Below, piece after piece: positions 1 to 6,149 of a stretch of DNA of 7,758 nt. Under the pieces are notes generated by a model that saw nothing but the letters and a program-made list of their open reading frames with translations, ran no database searches and was not told the origin of the DNA. Source of the DNA: Lachnospiraceae bacterium (GTDB lineage Bacteria; Bacillota_A; Clostridia; Lachnospirales; Lachnospiraceae); NCBI GenBank assembly GCA_017416055.1, contig JAFQDI010000165.1:1-7758 (forward strand). The letters are read 5' to 3'. The translations under genes were made by a program, and so were the position numbers. Every line of letters begins with the position of its first letter. Position 1 is the stretch's first letter.

Positions 1-269
1 CATACCCTGCTTGGGAATACCGCCGTGAATCCGAACTTCGAGAGCTGATGGCAGAGACTTATCGTGATGTATACGGTAAGGAGCCGGTGATTCAGGCGAT
101 CCATGCCGGACTCGAGTGCGGACTGTTTGGTGAGAAAATCCCCGGTCTGGATATGGTTTCCATGGGTCCGAATATGGTGGATATTCACACACCTCAGGAG
201 CGTATGAGTATTTCTTCTGTTGCAAGAGTGTGGGAATACCTGTTGGAAGTGTTGCGTAGAATGAAATAA
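1..269 (+). CDS. pepD: Aminoacyl-histidine dipeptidase (PepD, M20 family), C-terminal fragment
   Basis: This is the last 88 codons of a cytosolic M20C metallodipeptidase; the 5' part lies outside the window and the frame is open from base 3. PepD-type enzymes hydrolyse Xaa-His dipeptides such as carnosine, and more broadly other dipeptides, using two zinc ions. The fragment shows the C-terminal signature of the family: AIHAGLECGLF, then PGLDMVSMGPN, then DIHTPQERMSI, followed by a closing amphipathic helix. The His of HTP (bases 186-188) lies 26 residues from the C-terminus, where the family's last metal-binding His is expected (compare His461 of the Vibrio enzyme, recalled from memory). The stop is TAA at 267-269, and the M23 peptidase gene starts 19 nt downstream, so the two are probably co-transcribed. 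The family call is firm; substrate preference cannot be read from this fragment. Confidence 0.9.
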   Translation, partial: YPAWEYRRESELRELMAETYRDVYGKEPVIQAIHAGLECGLFGEKIPGLDMVSMGPNMVDIHTPQERMSISSVARVWEYLLEVLRRMK

Positions 270-276
270 AAACCTT

Positions 277-291
277 GGAGTCTGCCCTGTG
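277..291 (+). promoter_or_regulatory. Ribosome binding site deciding a GTG start
   Basis: GGAG at 277-280 lies 8 nt before GTG at 289, good Shine-Dalgarno spacing. The next in-frame ATG (319, codon 11) has no comparable upstream purine block and would remove the basic residues in front of the membrane helix. GTG at 289 is therefore preferred. Confidence 0.65.
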
Positions 292-1254
292 CAAGGAAGA
301 AAACGATTGTACAGACAGATGATTATCGTTTTATTTATTCTTATCGAGTCACTTTTGATTTGGCTACTGTTACAAAAAGAGGTACCGGTACCGGGAGAGG
401 ACCGACTGAATGCCTATACCACGGAGACGGATGAATTTCGTGCGATGAATTTTGGCGATAACGGATTAACACAGGCCTACAGACTGGCCGATAGTTGGGA
501 CACTGATGTTTATTCGGTGCTTGCTGTACGGCTGTTGGAGAACCAATCGATCGATGAGGACAGATTTCGTCAGATTTTGTGTAAGTACGAGCAGGAAAAG
601 CCGATCGAATGGACAAAACTGATCAACGGGTATCGCACCATTTTGGCGGACATGAAGTATTTTCCGATTGCGCTGGACGAAAATGGTCTTAGTGGCCTAA
701 CCTACGAGAATGGTTGGGGCGATCCCAGAACCTACGGTGGAGATCGTCTTCACGAAGGAACTGACATTTGTGACAAGGAAAATGTACGCGGAAGTTATCC
801 TATTGTCAGCATGACGGAGGGTGTGATAGAACACGTTGGTTGGCTTGAACAGGGGGGATATCGCATTGGAATCCGAAGCCCGCACGGTGCGTATATCTAT
901 TATGCGCATCTGGCATCCTATGCGAGGGAATTCACGGTCGGTGAGCGTGTCAATGCCGGACAGGTGCTGGGTATGATGGGTGACACCGGTTATAGCAAAG
1001 TGGAAGGCACCACCGGGAATTTTGTGGTACACCTTCATCTGGGGATATATTTGGAGACAGATCATTATTCCGAACTCAGTGTAAATCCCTACTATATTTT
1101 AAAGTATTTGGAAAAATCCATTGTCTCATATACAAAAGAGTCCTATTTATGGTACACTGATCATGACGGAAAGGAGACGATTGATCGATGGAAACACAGA
1201 CATGGCGCAGAACACTTGTGCCCTATGAGCTCGCGGTTCAAGAACTGGAGGTAA
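289..1254 (+). CDS. Membrane-anchored M23 family metallopeptidase (LytM-type)
   Basis: A 321-residue predicted peptidoglycan endopeptidase acting outside the membrane. A short basic N-terminus (RKRLYRQ) precedes one hydrophobic helix at about residues 11-29, which fits a signal anchor. Residues 35-135 form a linker or helical region I do not recognise. The M23 domain covers about 140-275 with all expected active-site groups: H155 and D159 (HEGTD), H207 (YYAHL), and H248 and H250 (HLHLG). By analogy with LytM, H155, D159 and H250 bind zinc while H207 and H248 assist catalysis, so the protein is expected to be active rather than a degenerate M23 scaffold. The domain appears to end at NPYYILKYLEK (about residue 275). 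The last 40 residues look like an extension, and the final 22 codons overlap the alarmone synthetase gene. No cell-wall-binding repeats or EnvC-like coiled coil are seen. The cut bond and physiological role cannot be told. Confidence 0.88.
   Translation: MQGRKRLYRQMIIVLFILIESLLIWLLLQKEVPVPGEDRLNAYTTETDEFRAMNFGDNGLTQAYRLADSWDTDVYSVLAVRLLENQSIDEDRFRQILCKYEQEKPIEWTKLINGYRTILADMKYFPIALDENGLSGLTYENGWGDPRTYGGDRLHEGTDICDKENVRGSYPIVSMTEGVIEHVGWLEQGGYRIGIRSPHGAYIYYAHLASYAREFTVGERVNAGQVLGMMGDTGYSKVEGTTGNFVVHLHLGIYLETDHYSELSVNPYYILKYLEKSIVSYTKESYLWYTDHDGKETIDRWKHRHGAEHLCPMSSRFKNWR
1171..1190 (+). promoter_or_regulatory. Ribosome binding site of the alarmone synthetase, inside the M23 gene
   Basis: AAGGAG at 1171-1176 lies 11 nt before ATG 1188, a somewhat long but usable spacing. 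It sits wholly within the M23 coding sequence, so ribosomes translating the peptidase pass through it. It supports the 1188 start, which also matches the family N-terminus. Confidence 0.6.
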
Positions 1255-2003
1255 AGTTTGAACATATGATCAAACAATATCAGCAGGCAGGCAAGTACTC
1301 GCCGATTGAGCAAGTGCATGGCCGCGTAAAAAAAATCGCAAGTATATTGGAGAAGGCCAGACGAAAAGGAATTCCTGATGATAGGATTACGGAAGAAATC
1401 GATGATATAGCAGGCATTCGTCTGATCTGTCAATTTACCGACGATATTGAACAGGTGGTTGAGATTATTCGCAACCGTTCAGATATGACAGTGATCAATG
1501 AGATCGATTATATCCACGAACCGAAAGACAGCGGTTATCGAAGTTACCATGTGAACATTTCCTATGAGGTGGAGACAATCTATGGAAATATCAAAATTCC
1601 GGTAGAGATCCAGATTCGTACGCTTGCGATGAATTTTTGGGCGACGATTGAACACTCACTGAAATATAAATATAACGGAGAAATGCCTGCGGATATCACG
1701 AGACGGTTGTTGGCCTCTGCGAAGGCAGTTCAGGCGTTGGACGGTGAGATGTCCTCCATCCGAGACGTCGTTGTGGACGCGCAGCAGTTGTTTCGCGAGA
1801 AAGCGGCTGTTGTTGCGGATATTCATAATAATTTGGCGAATCTTTCTCAACAGTTTGTCGGTTCAGAGGATGCGATACGAAATATCCGAGATGAGTTCGA
1901 GCAAATCTATCGTCACGGAACCTTTGACGAATTACTGGAGTTCAGTCAGCGCCTGGATAAACTGACCGAAGCGCGAAAGATACAATCTTTACCAAACATC
2001 TGA
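1188..2003 (+). CDS. relQ: Small alarmone synthetase, RelQ-type (p)ppGpp synthetase (GTP pyrophosphokinase)
   Basis: A 271-residue cytosolic enzyme that transfers pyrophosphate from ATP to GDP or GTP, making the stringent-response alarmones ppGpp and pppGpp. It has a synthetase domain only, with no HD hydrolase, TGS or ACT domain. Visible motifs are GRVKKIASILEKARRKG (45-61), the Mg-binding IDDIAGIR (D73), DSGYRSYHV (114-122) and EIQIRTLAMNFW (E140). The N-terminus (METQTWRRTLVPYELAVQEL) aligns without gaps to Bacillus subtilis RelQ as I recall it, which fixes the start at 1188. A C-terminal region of about 60 residues (210-271), charged and helical, extends beyond the ~211-residue Bacillus protein; long forms are common in clostridia. 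Residues at the Bacillus allosteric pppGpp site look changed (E25, Q42, H44; see findings). The gene begins 66 bp inside the M23 gene in another frame and is followed 11 nt later by the rRNA methyltransferase gene. Confidence 0.93.
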   Translation: METQTWRRTLVPYELAVQELEVKFEHMIKQYQQAGKYSPIEQVHGRVKKIASILEKARRKGIPDDRITEEIDDIAGIRLICQFTDDIEQVVEIIRNRSDMTVINEIDYIHEPKDSGYRSYHVNISYEVETIYGNIKIPVEIQIRTLAMNFWATIEHSLKYKYNGEMPADITRRLLASAKAVQALDGEMSSIRDVVVDAQQLFREKAAVVADIHNNLANLSQQFVGSEDAIRNIRDEFEQIYRHGTFDELLEFSQRLDKLTEARKIQSLPNI

Positions 2004-2014
2004 GTGAGGAAACT

Positions 2015-3466
2015 ATGGCAGCAAAGTATGATTTACCTAAGAATTATCATGATCGGATGGAAGGAATGCTGGGAGATGATTTTCCGGCCTATTTGACGTG
2101 TTTAACGCGAAGTCCTTTCCATGGAATACGTGTCAACACTGCAAAACTATCAAACGGGCATTTTGAGAAGATCACGCCGATCACTTTGCAGAAAAACGTT
2201 CCCTGGTGTCCCCAGGGCTATTACTATGAGAAGGACGAGAAGCCGGCAAAGCATCCCTACTATTTTGCTGGGCTTTACTATCTTCAGGAGCCCAGTGCGA
2301 TGACACCGGCATCCCTTCTTCCCATCGAGCCGGGCGATAAGGTATTAGATCTCTGTGCCGCCCCCGGTGGAAAGAGTACGCAGGTCGGAAGCCGATTGAA
2401 CGGAGAGGGGCTTTTGGTATCCAACGATGTGAGCAATTCCAGGGCGAAGGCTCTGTTAAAGAATATTGAACTGTTTGGTATCGGAAATGTCCTTCTGACC
2501 AATGAATATTCCCAGAAGCTCGCCACCCGTTTTCAGGAATATTTTGATAAGATACTGATTGACGCGCCCTGCTCCGGTGAGGGTATGTTCAGAAAAGACA
2601 GCGCGGTGATGAAGGCATGGGAGCGCAACGGCCCTGACTATTTCTACGGAATCCAGAAGGATATCGTCCGTGACGCGGTGAAGATGTTAAAGCCCGGCGG
2701 ATATATTCTGTACTCTACCTGTACATTTGCAGTACTGGAGGACGAGTGCGTGATCTCGGGACTTCTCAATGAGTTTCCCTTCCTTGAGTTGGTGGATATT
2801 CCGGAAAGCGTGGGCTGGGGTTTTGTTCCCGGGCTTACCAAGCATGAGGACATTCCATATCCGAATCCGGAGTTAAAAAAATGTATGCGTCTTTACCCTC
2901 ATAAAATTGAGGGAGAGGGACATTTTGTTGCACTGTTGCACTGGAAAGAGGACGACAGTGAAGCTTCTGCCGATCGTAAAAACTCGTTTAGCACCACGGC
3001 GGAGGGCAAGCTGGCTAAGCAGGATAACCTCCGTTTCTTGGACAAGAATCCGGATTTCGCGGATTTTTGTAAATTGATCTCTTCAGATTTTATGGAGAAG
3101 GGTTTGCTTGCAACGCAGGAAACCAGAATTTATCTGCGTCCTTTAGGTCTTCCCAATCTGACCGGGCTGCGCTATCTGCGAAATGGCTTGTTGATGGGAG
3201 AATTGAAGAAGAACCGCTTTGAGCCTTCTCAGGCCCTTGCCATGTATCTGAAGGCAGAAGATTTTGCAAACACCGCCTCATTTTTAGCGGATGATGTGCG
3301 CGTGGTGAAGTATCTGAAGGGCGAGACCATCGACTGTGACGGTGCCGATTTGCGCGGTGGTGATGGTTGGTGTCTGGTCTGTGTGGACGGTTATCCTCTC
3401 GGATTTGCGAAAAGAAGCGGCACTACGCTGAAGAACAAATACTTTGCACCTTGGAGATGGCTATGA
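2015..3466 (+). CDS. rsmF: RsmF/NSUN-type 16S rRNA (cytosine-C5) methyltransferase
   Basis: A 483-residue SAM-dependent RNA m5C methyltransferase of the RsmB/RsmF/NOP family. A short N-terminal region (1-90) leads to FAGLYYLQEPSAM, typical of RsmF. The Rossmann methyltransferase domain spans about 90-305: SAM-binding DLCAAPGGKST (112-122), motif IV DAPCSGEGMF (C186) and motif VI STCTF (C236). C236 is the expected nucleophile and C186 helps release the product. Residues about 310-390 form a middle domain, and about 395-483 a PUA-like RNA-binding end closing in GYPLGFAKRSG and APWRW. By analogy with characterised RsmF enzymes the target is probably a 16S decoding-region cytosine (C1407 in E. 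coli numbering; several nearby sites in Thermus), but the exact base cannot be read here. GAGGA at 2006-2010 supports the ATG at 2015, and the stop overlaps the next start as ATGA. Confidence 0.92.
   Translation: MAAKYDLPKNYHDRMEGMLGDDFPAYLTCLTRSPFHGIRVNTAKLSNGHFEKITPITLQKNVPWCPQGYYYEKDEKPAKHPYYFAGLYYLQEPSAMTPASLLPIEPGDKVLDLCAAPGGKSTQVGSRLNGEGLLVSNDVSNSRAKALLKNIELFGIGNVLLTNEYSQKLATRFQEYFDKILIDAPCSGEGMFRKDSAVMKAWERNGPDYFYGIQKDIVRDAVKMLKPGGYILYSTCTFAVLEDECVISGLLNEFPFLELVDIPESVGWGFVPGLTKHEDIPYPNPELKKCMRLYPHKIEGEGHFVALLHWKEDDSEASADRKNSFSTTAEGKLAKQDNLRFLDKNPDFADFCKLISSDFMEKGLLATQETRIYLRPLGLPNLTGLRYLRNGLLMGELKKNRFEPSQALAMYLKAEDFANTASFLADDVRVVKYLKGETIDCDGADLRGGDGWCLVCVDGYPLGFAKRSGTTLKNKYFAPWRWL
3451..3466 (+). 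promoter_or_regulatory. Ribosome binding site and ATGA start/stop overlap
   Basis: TTGGAG at 3451-3456 lies 6 nt before ATG 3463, whose ATGA contains the TGA stop of the methyltransferase gene. An in-frame ATG at 3457 directly abuts the Shine-Dalgarno and is less likely. The overlap suggests translational coupling. Confidence 0.7.
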
Positions 3467-4122
3467 TTTTAGAGAAAAAGGCTATAGATGCGATTATCTT
3501 TGATTTAGATGGTACCCTCATGGATTCTATGGGGGTCTGGCGTGAGATTGATGTGGAATTTTTAGGAAGATTCGGGATGCCGGTGCCGGATGATTTGTTG
3601 AAAAATATTGAAGGCATGAGTTTTTCCGAGACAGCAGTCTATTTTCGTGATGTATTAGGGATTCCGCTCACCATTGAAGAAATCTGTGATTGCTGGAACG
3701 AGATGGCGATGTACAAATACAGCCATGATGTGCTTCCCAAACCGGGCGCGAAGGAGTTTGTCCTGCGCGCGAAGGAATTGGGTATCCCCATGGCGATCGC
3801 TTCCAGCAATTCTGTGCCGCTCATTGATGCAGTATTGAAGCGAAACGGAATGGAGGACTGCATTGACGCAGTGGCTATTTCCTGTGAGGTTCCAAAGGGA
3901 AAGCCGGCTCCGGATGTGTATCTGCTCGCTGCAAAGCGAGTGAATGCCGATCCTTCCCGCTGTGTAGTGTTTGAGGATATTCTCCCCGGCATCATCGGTG
4001 GAAAAGCGGCCGGAATGCAGGTGATCGTCATGGATGATCAGCATTCGGTACAGAGTAGAGAAGAAAAAGAAGCGTTGGCTGACGGATATATTGTCAGCTT
4101 TGACGAGATAGAATTGAGGTAA
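3463..4122 (+). CDS. HAD-superfamily hydrolase, subfamily IA (phosphatase-like)
   Basis: A 219-residue cytosolic HAD phosphohydrolase. Motif I is FDLDGTLMDS with nucleophile D14 and general acid/base D16; motif II is IASSNS (S114); motif III is KGKPAPD (K145/K147); motif IV is VFEDILPGI (E171, D172). A helical C1 cap lies at about 22-95, as in beta-phosphoglucomutase and small phosphatases. The position matching the hinge His20 of Lactococcus beta-phosphoglucomutase is W26, so a mutase role looks unlikely and phosphatase activity on a small phosphomonoester is the better guess. The cap entrance DSMGVWREID followed by EGMSFSETAVYF is a pattern I associate with an uncharacterised clostridial HAD family. 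The start is taken at 3463; the frame is open upstream to a GTG at 3367, but that stretch is methyltransferase sequence in another frame. Its TAA overlaps the next ATG as TAATG. Confidence 0.9.
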   Translation: MILEKKAIDAIIFDLDGTLMDSMGVWREIDVEFLGRFGMPVPDDLLKNIEGMSFSETAVYFRDVLGIPLTIEEICDCWNEMAMYKYSHDVLPKPGAKEFVLRAKELGIPMAIASSNSVPLIDAVLKRNGMEDCIDAVAISCEVPKGKPAPDVYLLAAKRVNADPSRCVVFEDILPGIIGGKAAGMQVIVMDDQHSVQSREEKEALADGYIVSFDEIELR

Positions 4123-4130
4123 TGACAGTG
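4114..4130 (+). promoter_or_regulatory. Ribosome binding site leaving the YgiQ start ambiguous
   Basis: TTGAGG at 4114-4119 is only 2 nt from ATG 4122 but 8 nt from the in-frame GTG at 4128 (codon 3). Spacing favours GTG; the TAATG junction with the HAD gene favours ATG by coupled re-initiation. The choice changes only two residues. Confidence 0.45.
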
Positions 4131-6128
4131 AAGAACGGTTGGTTGCCGGTGAGCGCAGAGGAGATGCGAGACCGCGGTTGGCAGGAAGTGGATTTTATTT
4201 ATATCACGGGTGATGCGTATGTGGATCATCCGTCTTTTGGTCCTGCCATCATCAGCCGTGTACTTGAGAAGAATGGATATCGGATCGGCATGATCCCTCA
4301 GCCGGACTGGAAGGACGAGCAGTCGATTCAGGTGTTTGGGCGTCCCCGTCTGGGCGTACTGATCTGTGGCGGCAACATGGACTCCATGGTGAATCATTAC
4401 ACGGTTTCCAGAAAGCACCGCAGCACGGACGCTTACAGCCCCGGCGGCGTGATGGGAAAACGCCCTGATTATGCGGTGGTAGTCTACGGAAATCTGGTGC
4501 GCAAGGTATTTAAGGACATTCCGGTGATCGTCGGCGGTATCGAAGCCAGTTTGCGGAGAATGGGCCACTATGATTATTGGTCGGACAAGGTAAAGCATTC
4601 TGTTCTGGTGGATTCGCAGGCCGATTTGATCAGCTACGGCATGGGTGAGCGATCCATTGTGGAGATCGCAGATGCGCTGAATGCCGGAATCCCGGTGAGT
4701 GAACTGACCTATATCCGTGGAACAGTTTATAAGACGAAGAATCCGGAAATCGCGCTGATGCAGCGTGTCTTAGAGACTTCCGGAGATGAAAAACAAGCTT
4801 TTTATGAGGATGCAGTGCTTACTCTACCGGAATATGATCAAATTACATCGGATAAGAAGGCTTACGCAAAGAGCTTTCTCATACAATATCAGAACACCGA
4901 TCCGTTTACCGCAAAGATTTTGGTAGAGAAATACCACGATCACCTCTATGTGGTTCAGAATCCGCCTGCATTGCCACTGTCTACCGAGGAGATGGATGCG
5001 GTCTATGATCTGCCTTACATGAGAGAGCCTCATCCCATGTACGATGAGCTTGGCGGTATCCCTGCCATGCAGGAGATTCGGTTCAGTCTGATCAGCAACC
5101 GCGGATGTTTCGGAAGTTGTAGTTTCTGTGCGTTGACCTTCCAACAGGGAAGGATTATTCAGGTGAGAAGCCACGAATCTTTGATTAAAGAGGCAGAAAT
5201 TCTTACGAAACACCCTGATTTCAAGGGATATATTCACGATGTGGGCGGACCGACGGCTAACTTCCGCCACACCGCCTGCAAAAAGCAGTTGACCAAAGGT
5301 GCTTGCGGACATCGCCAGTGCCTGTTCCCGAAGCCCTGTCCCAATCTGGACGCGGATCACAGCGACTATATTCAGTTGCTTCGCAAACTTCGCGCGCTTC
5401 CGAGGGTAAAAAAGGTCTTTATCCGCAGCGGTATCCGGTTTGATTATCTGTTGGCGGACAAGTCCGATGCCTTCCTACGGGAACTGTGCAAGTATTATGT
5501 GAGCGGACAGCTGAAGGTTGCACCGGAGCATGTTTCCGATGTGGTGCTTCAGAAGATGGGCAAGCCGGAGCATCAGGTGTTTAAAACTTTCTGTGAGCGA
5601 TACAAAAACGTAAATGAGCAGCTTGGACTGAAGCAATATATGGTGCCGTACCTCATGTCCTCCCCCCCGGGAACGACCATGAAGGAGGCGGTGAAGTTGG
5701 CCGAGTATGTGCGTGATCTAGGCTATATGCCGGAGCAGGTGCAGGATTTTTACCCCACGCCGTCCACGCTTTCCACGTGCATGTACTATACCGGACTTGA
5801 TCCCAGAACGATGGAGCCTGTGTATGTGCCGAAGAACCCCCACGAGAAAGCCATGCAGCGCGCACTGATCCAGTACCGTGATCCGAAGAATCGTGCGCTG
5901 ATCGAGGAAGCGCTTAGGATGGCCGGACGGGAGGACCTGATCGGATTCGGAAAGGAATGCCTGATCAGACCGGTGAAAGAGAATCGCACTGAACCTACGA
6001 GCCGACCGGGATATACACGCCCTGCAGGAACCAATCTGCAAAAAAACAACAAAAGGCCGTCCGGAAAGCAAACGGCGGAAAAATCCCCCAAAAAGAAAAC
6101 GATTCGCAATATTCATAAAAAGAAATAG
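4122..6128 (+). CDS. ygiQ: YgiQ-family (UPF0313) radical SAM protein
   Basis: A 668-residue radical SAM protein whose family has no established reaction that I know of. The N-terminal domain (1-310) carries the hallmark ITGDAYVDHPSFG (28-40) and VGGIEASLRR (137-146). The radical SAM core starts at about 316 with the [4Fe-4S] motif C329-x3-C333-x2-C336. A second cluster, C386, C395, C400 and C406, follows within the core in the family-typical ACK...GxCGHRQCLFPKPCPNL arrangement and may bind another metal centre. The C-terminal region (about 540-615) has the family's DFYPTPSTLSTCMYYTGLDP and DPKNRALIEEALRMAGREDLIG segments. Residues 620-668 form a Lys/Arg-rich, probably disordered tail that could contact nucleic acid. 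Position 515 is Pro where relatives usually have His (see findings). Overlaps the HAD gene by 1 nt; the next gene follows after 21 nt. Neighbours suggest, but do not show, a role linked to RNA or translation. Confidence 0.93.
   Translation: MTVKNGWLPVSAEEMRDRGWQEVDFIYITGDAYVDHPSFGPAIISRVLEKNGYRIGMIPQPDWKDEQSIQVFGRPRLGVLICGGNMDSMVNHYTVSRKHRSTDAYSPGGVMGKRPDYAVVVYGNLVRKVFKDIPVIVGGIEASLRRMGHYDYWSDKVKHSVLVDSQADLISYGMGERSIVEIADALNAGIPVSELTYIRGTVYKTKNPEIALMQRVLETSGDEKQAFYEDAVLTLPEYDQITSDKKAYAKSFLIQYQNTDPFTAKILVEKYHDHLYVVQNPPALPLSTEEMDAVYDLPYMREPHPMYDELGGIPAMQEIRFSLISNRGCFGSCSFCALTFQQGRIIQVRSHESLIKEAEILTKHPDFKGYIHDVGGPTANFRHTACKKQLTKGACGHRQCLFPKPCPNLDADHSDYIQLLRKLRALPRVKKVFIRSGIRFDYLLADKSDAFLRELCKYYVSGQLKVAPEHVSDVVLQKMGKPEHQVFKTFCERYKNVNEQLGLKQYMVPYLMSSPPGTTMKEAVKLAEYVRDLGYMPEQVQDFYPTPSTLSTCMYYTGLDPRTMEPVYVPKNPHEKAMQRALIQYRDPKNRALIEEALRMAGREDLIGFGKECLIRPVKENRTEPTSRPGYTRPAGTNLQKNNKRPSGKQTAEKSPKKKTIRNIHKKK
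5985..6125 (+). other. Lys/Arg-rich low-complexity tail of the YgiQ protein
   Basis: This segment encodes about 47 residues rich in Lys, Arg, Pro, Asn, Ser and Thr, ending SPKKKTIRNIHKKK. It has A-rich runs unlike the preceding coding sequence. It follows the last conserved family segment and looks disordered. Such basic tails are common on RNA-binding proteins, but binding here is inference. Confidence 0.6.
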
Positions 6129-6149
6129 CAAACAGACAGAGGATAAACC

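Noticed and set aside
273..296. CCTTG/CAAGG inverted repeat around the M23 ribosome binding site and start
   Set aside because: Only five base pairs with a 14-nt loop and no U-tract; too weak to call a regulatory hairpin or terminator.
381..392. Perfect 12-bp palindrome GGTACCGGTACC
   Set aside because: It encodes Val-Pro-Val-Pro just after the membrane helix of the M23 protein and is explained by coding; no second copy was noticed.
1744..1965. 73-codon + strand frame inside the alarmone synthetase gene
   Set aside because: Out of frame within a well-supported gene, with no ribosome binding site or domain.
3367..3462. Upstream GTG start for the HAD gene giving 251 residues
   Set aside because: The extra residues are the methyltransferase 3' end in another frame. 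ATG 3463 has a good Shine-Dalgarno and puts FDLDGT at the usual distance from the N-terminus.
3639..4044. Two overlapping - strand frames of about 130 codons inside the HAD gene
   Set aside because: Both lie opposite conserved HAD motifs and neither has recognisable protein features.
4038..4598. 186-codon open frame on the - strand
   Set aside because: It lies opposite the N-terminal YgiQ region, which has strong family motifs. The product is rich in His, Arg and Ala with no recognisable domain, typical of an antisense shadow.
4824..5360. 178-codon open frame on the - strand
   Set aside because: Antisense to the radical SAM core including its Cys motif; no domain or plausible ribosome binding site.
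6129..6149. The longest intergenic gap, considered for a promoter or terminator
   Set aside because: At 21 nt it holds only the Shine-Dalgarno of the next gene; no stem or -10/-35 pair fits.
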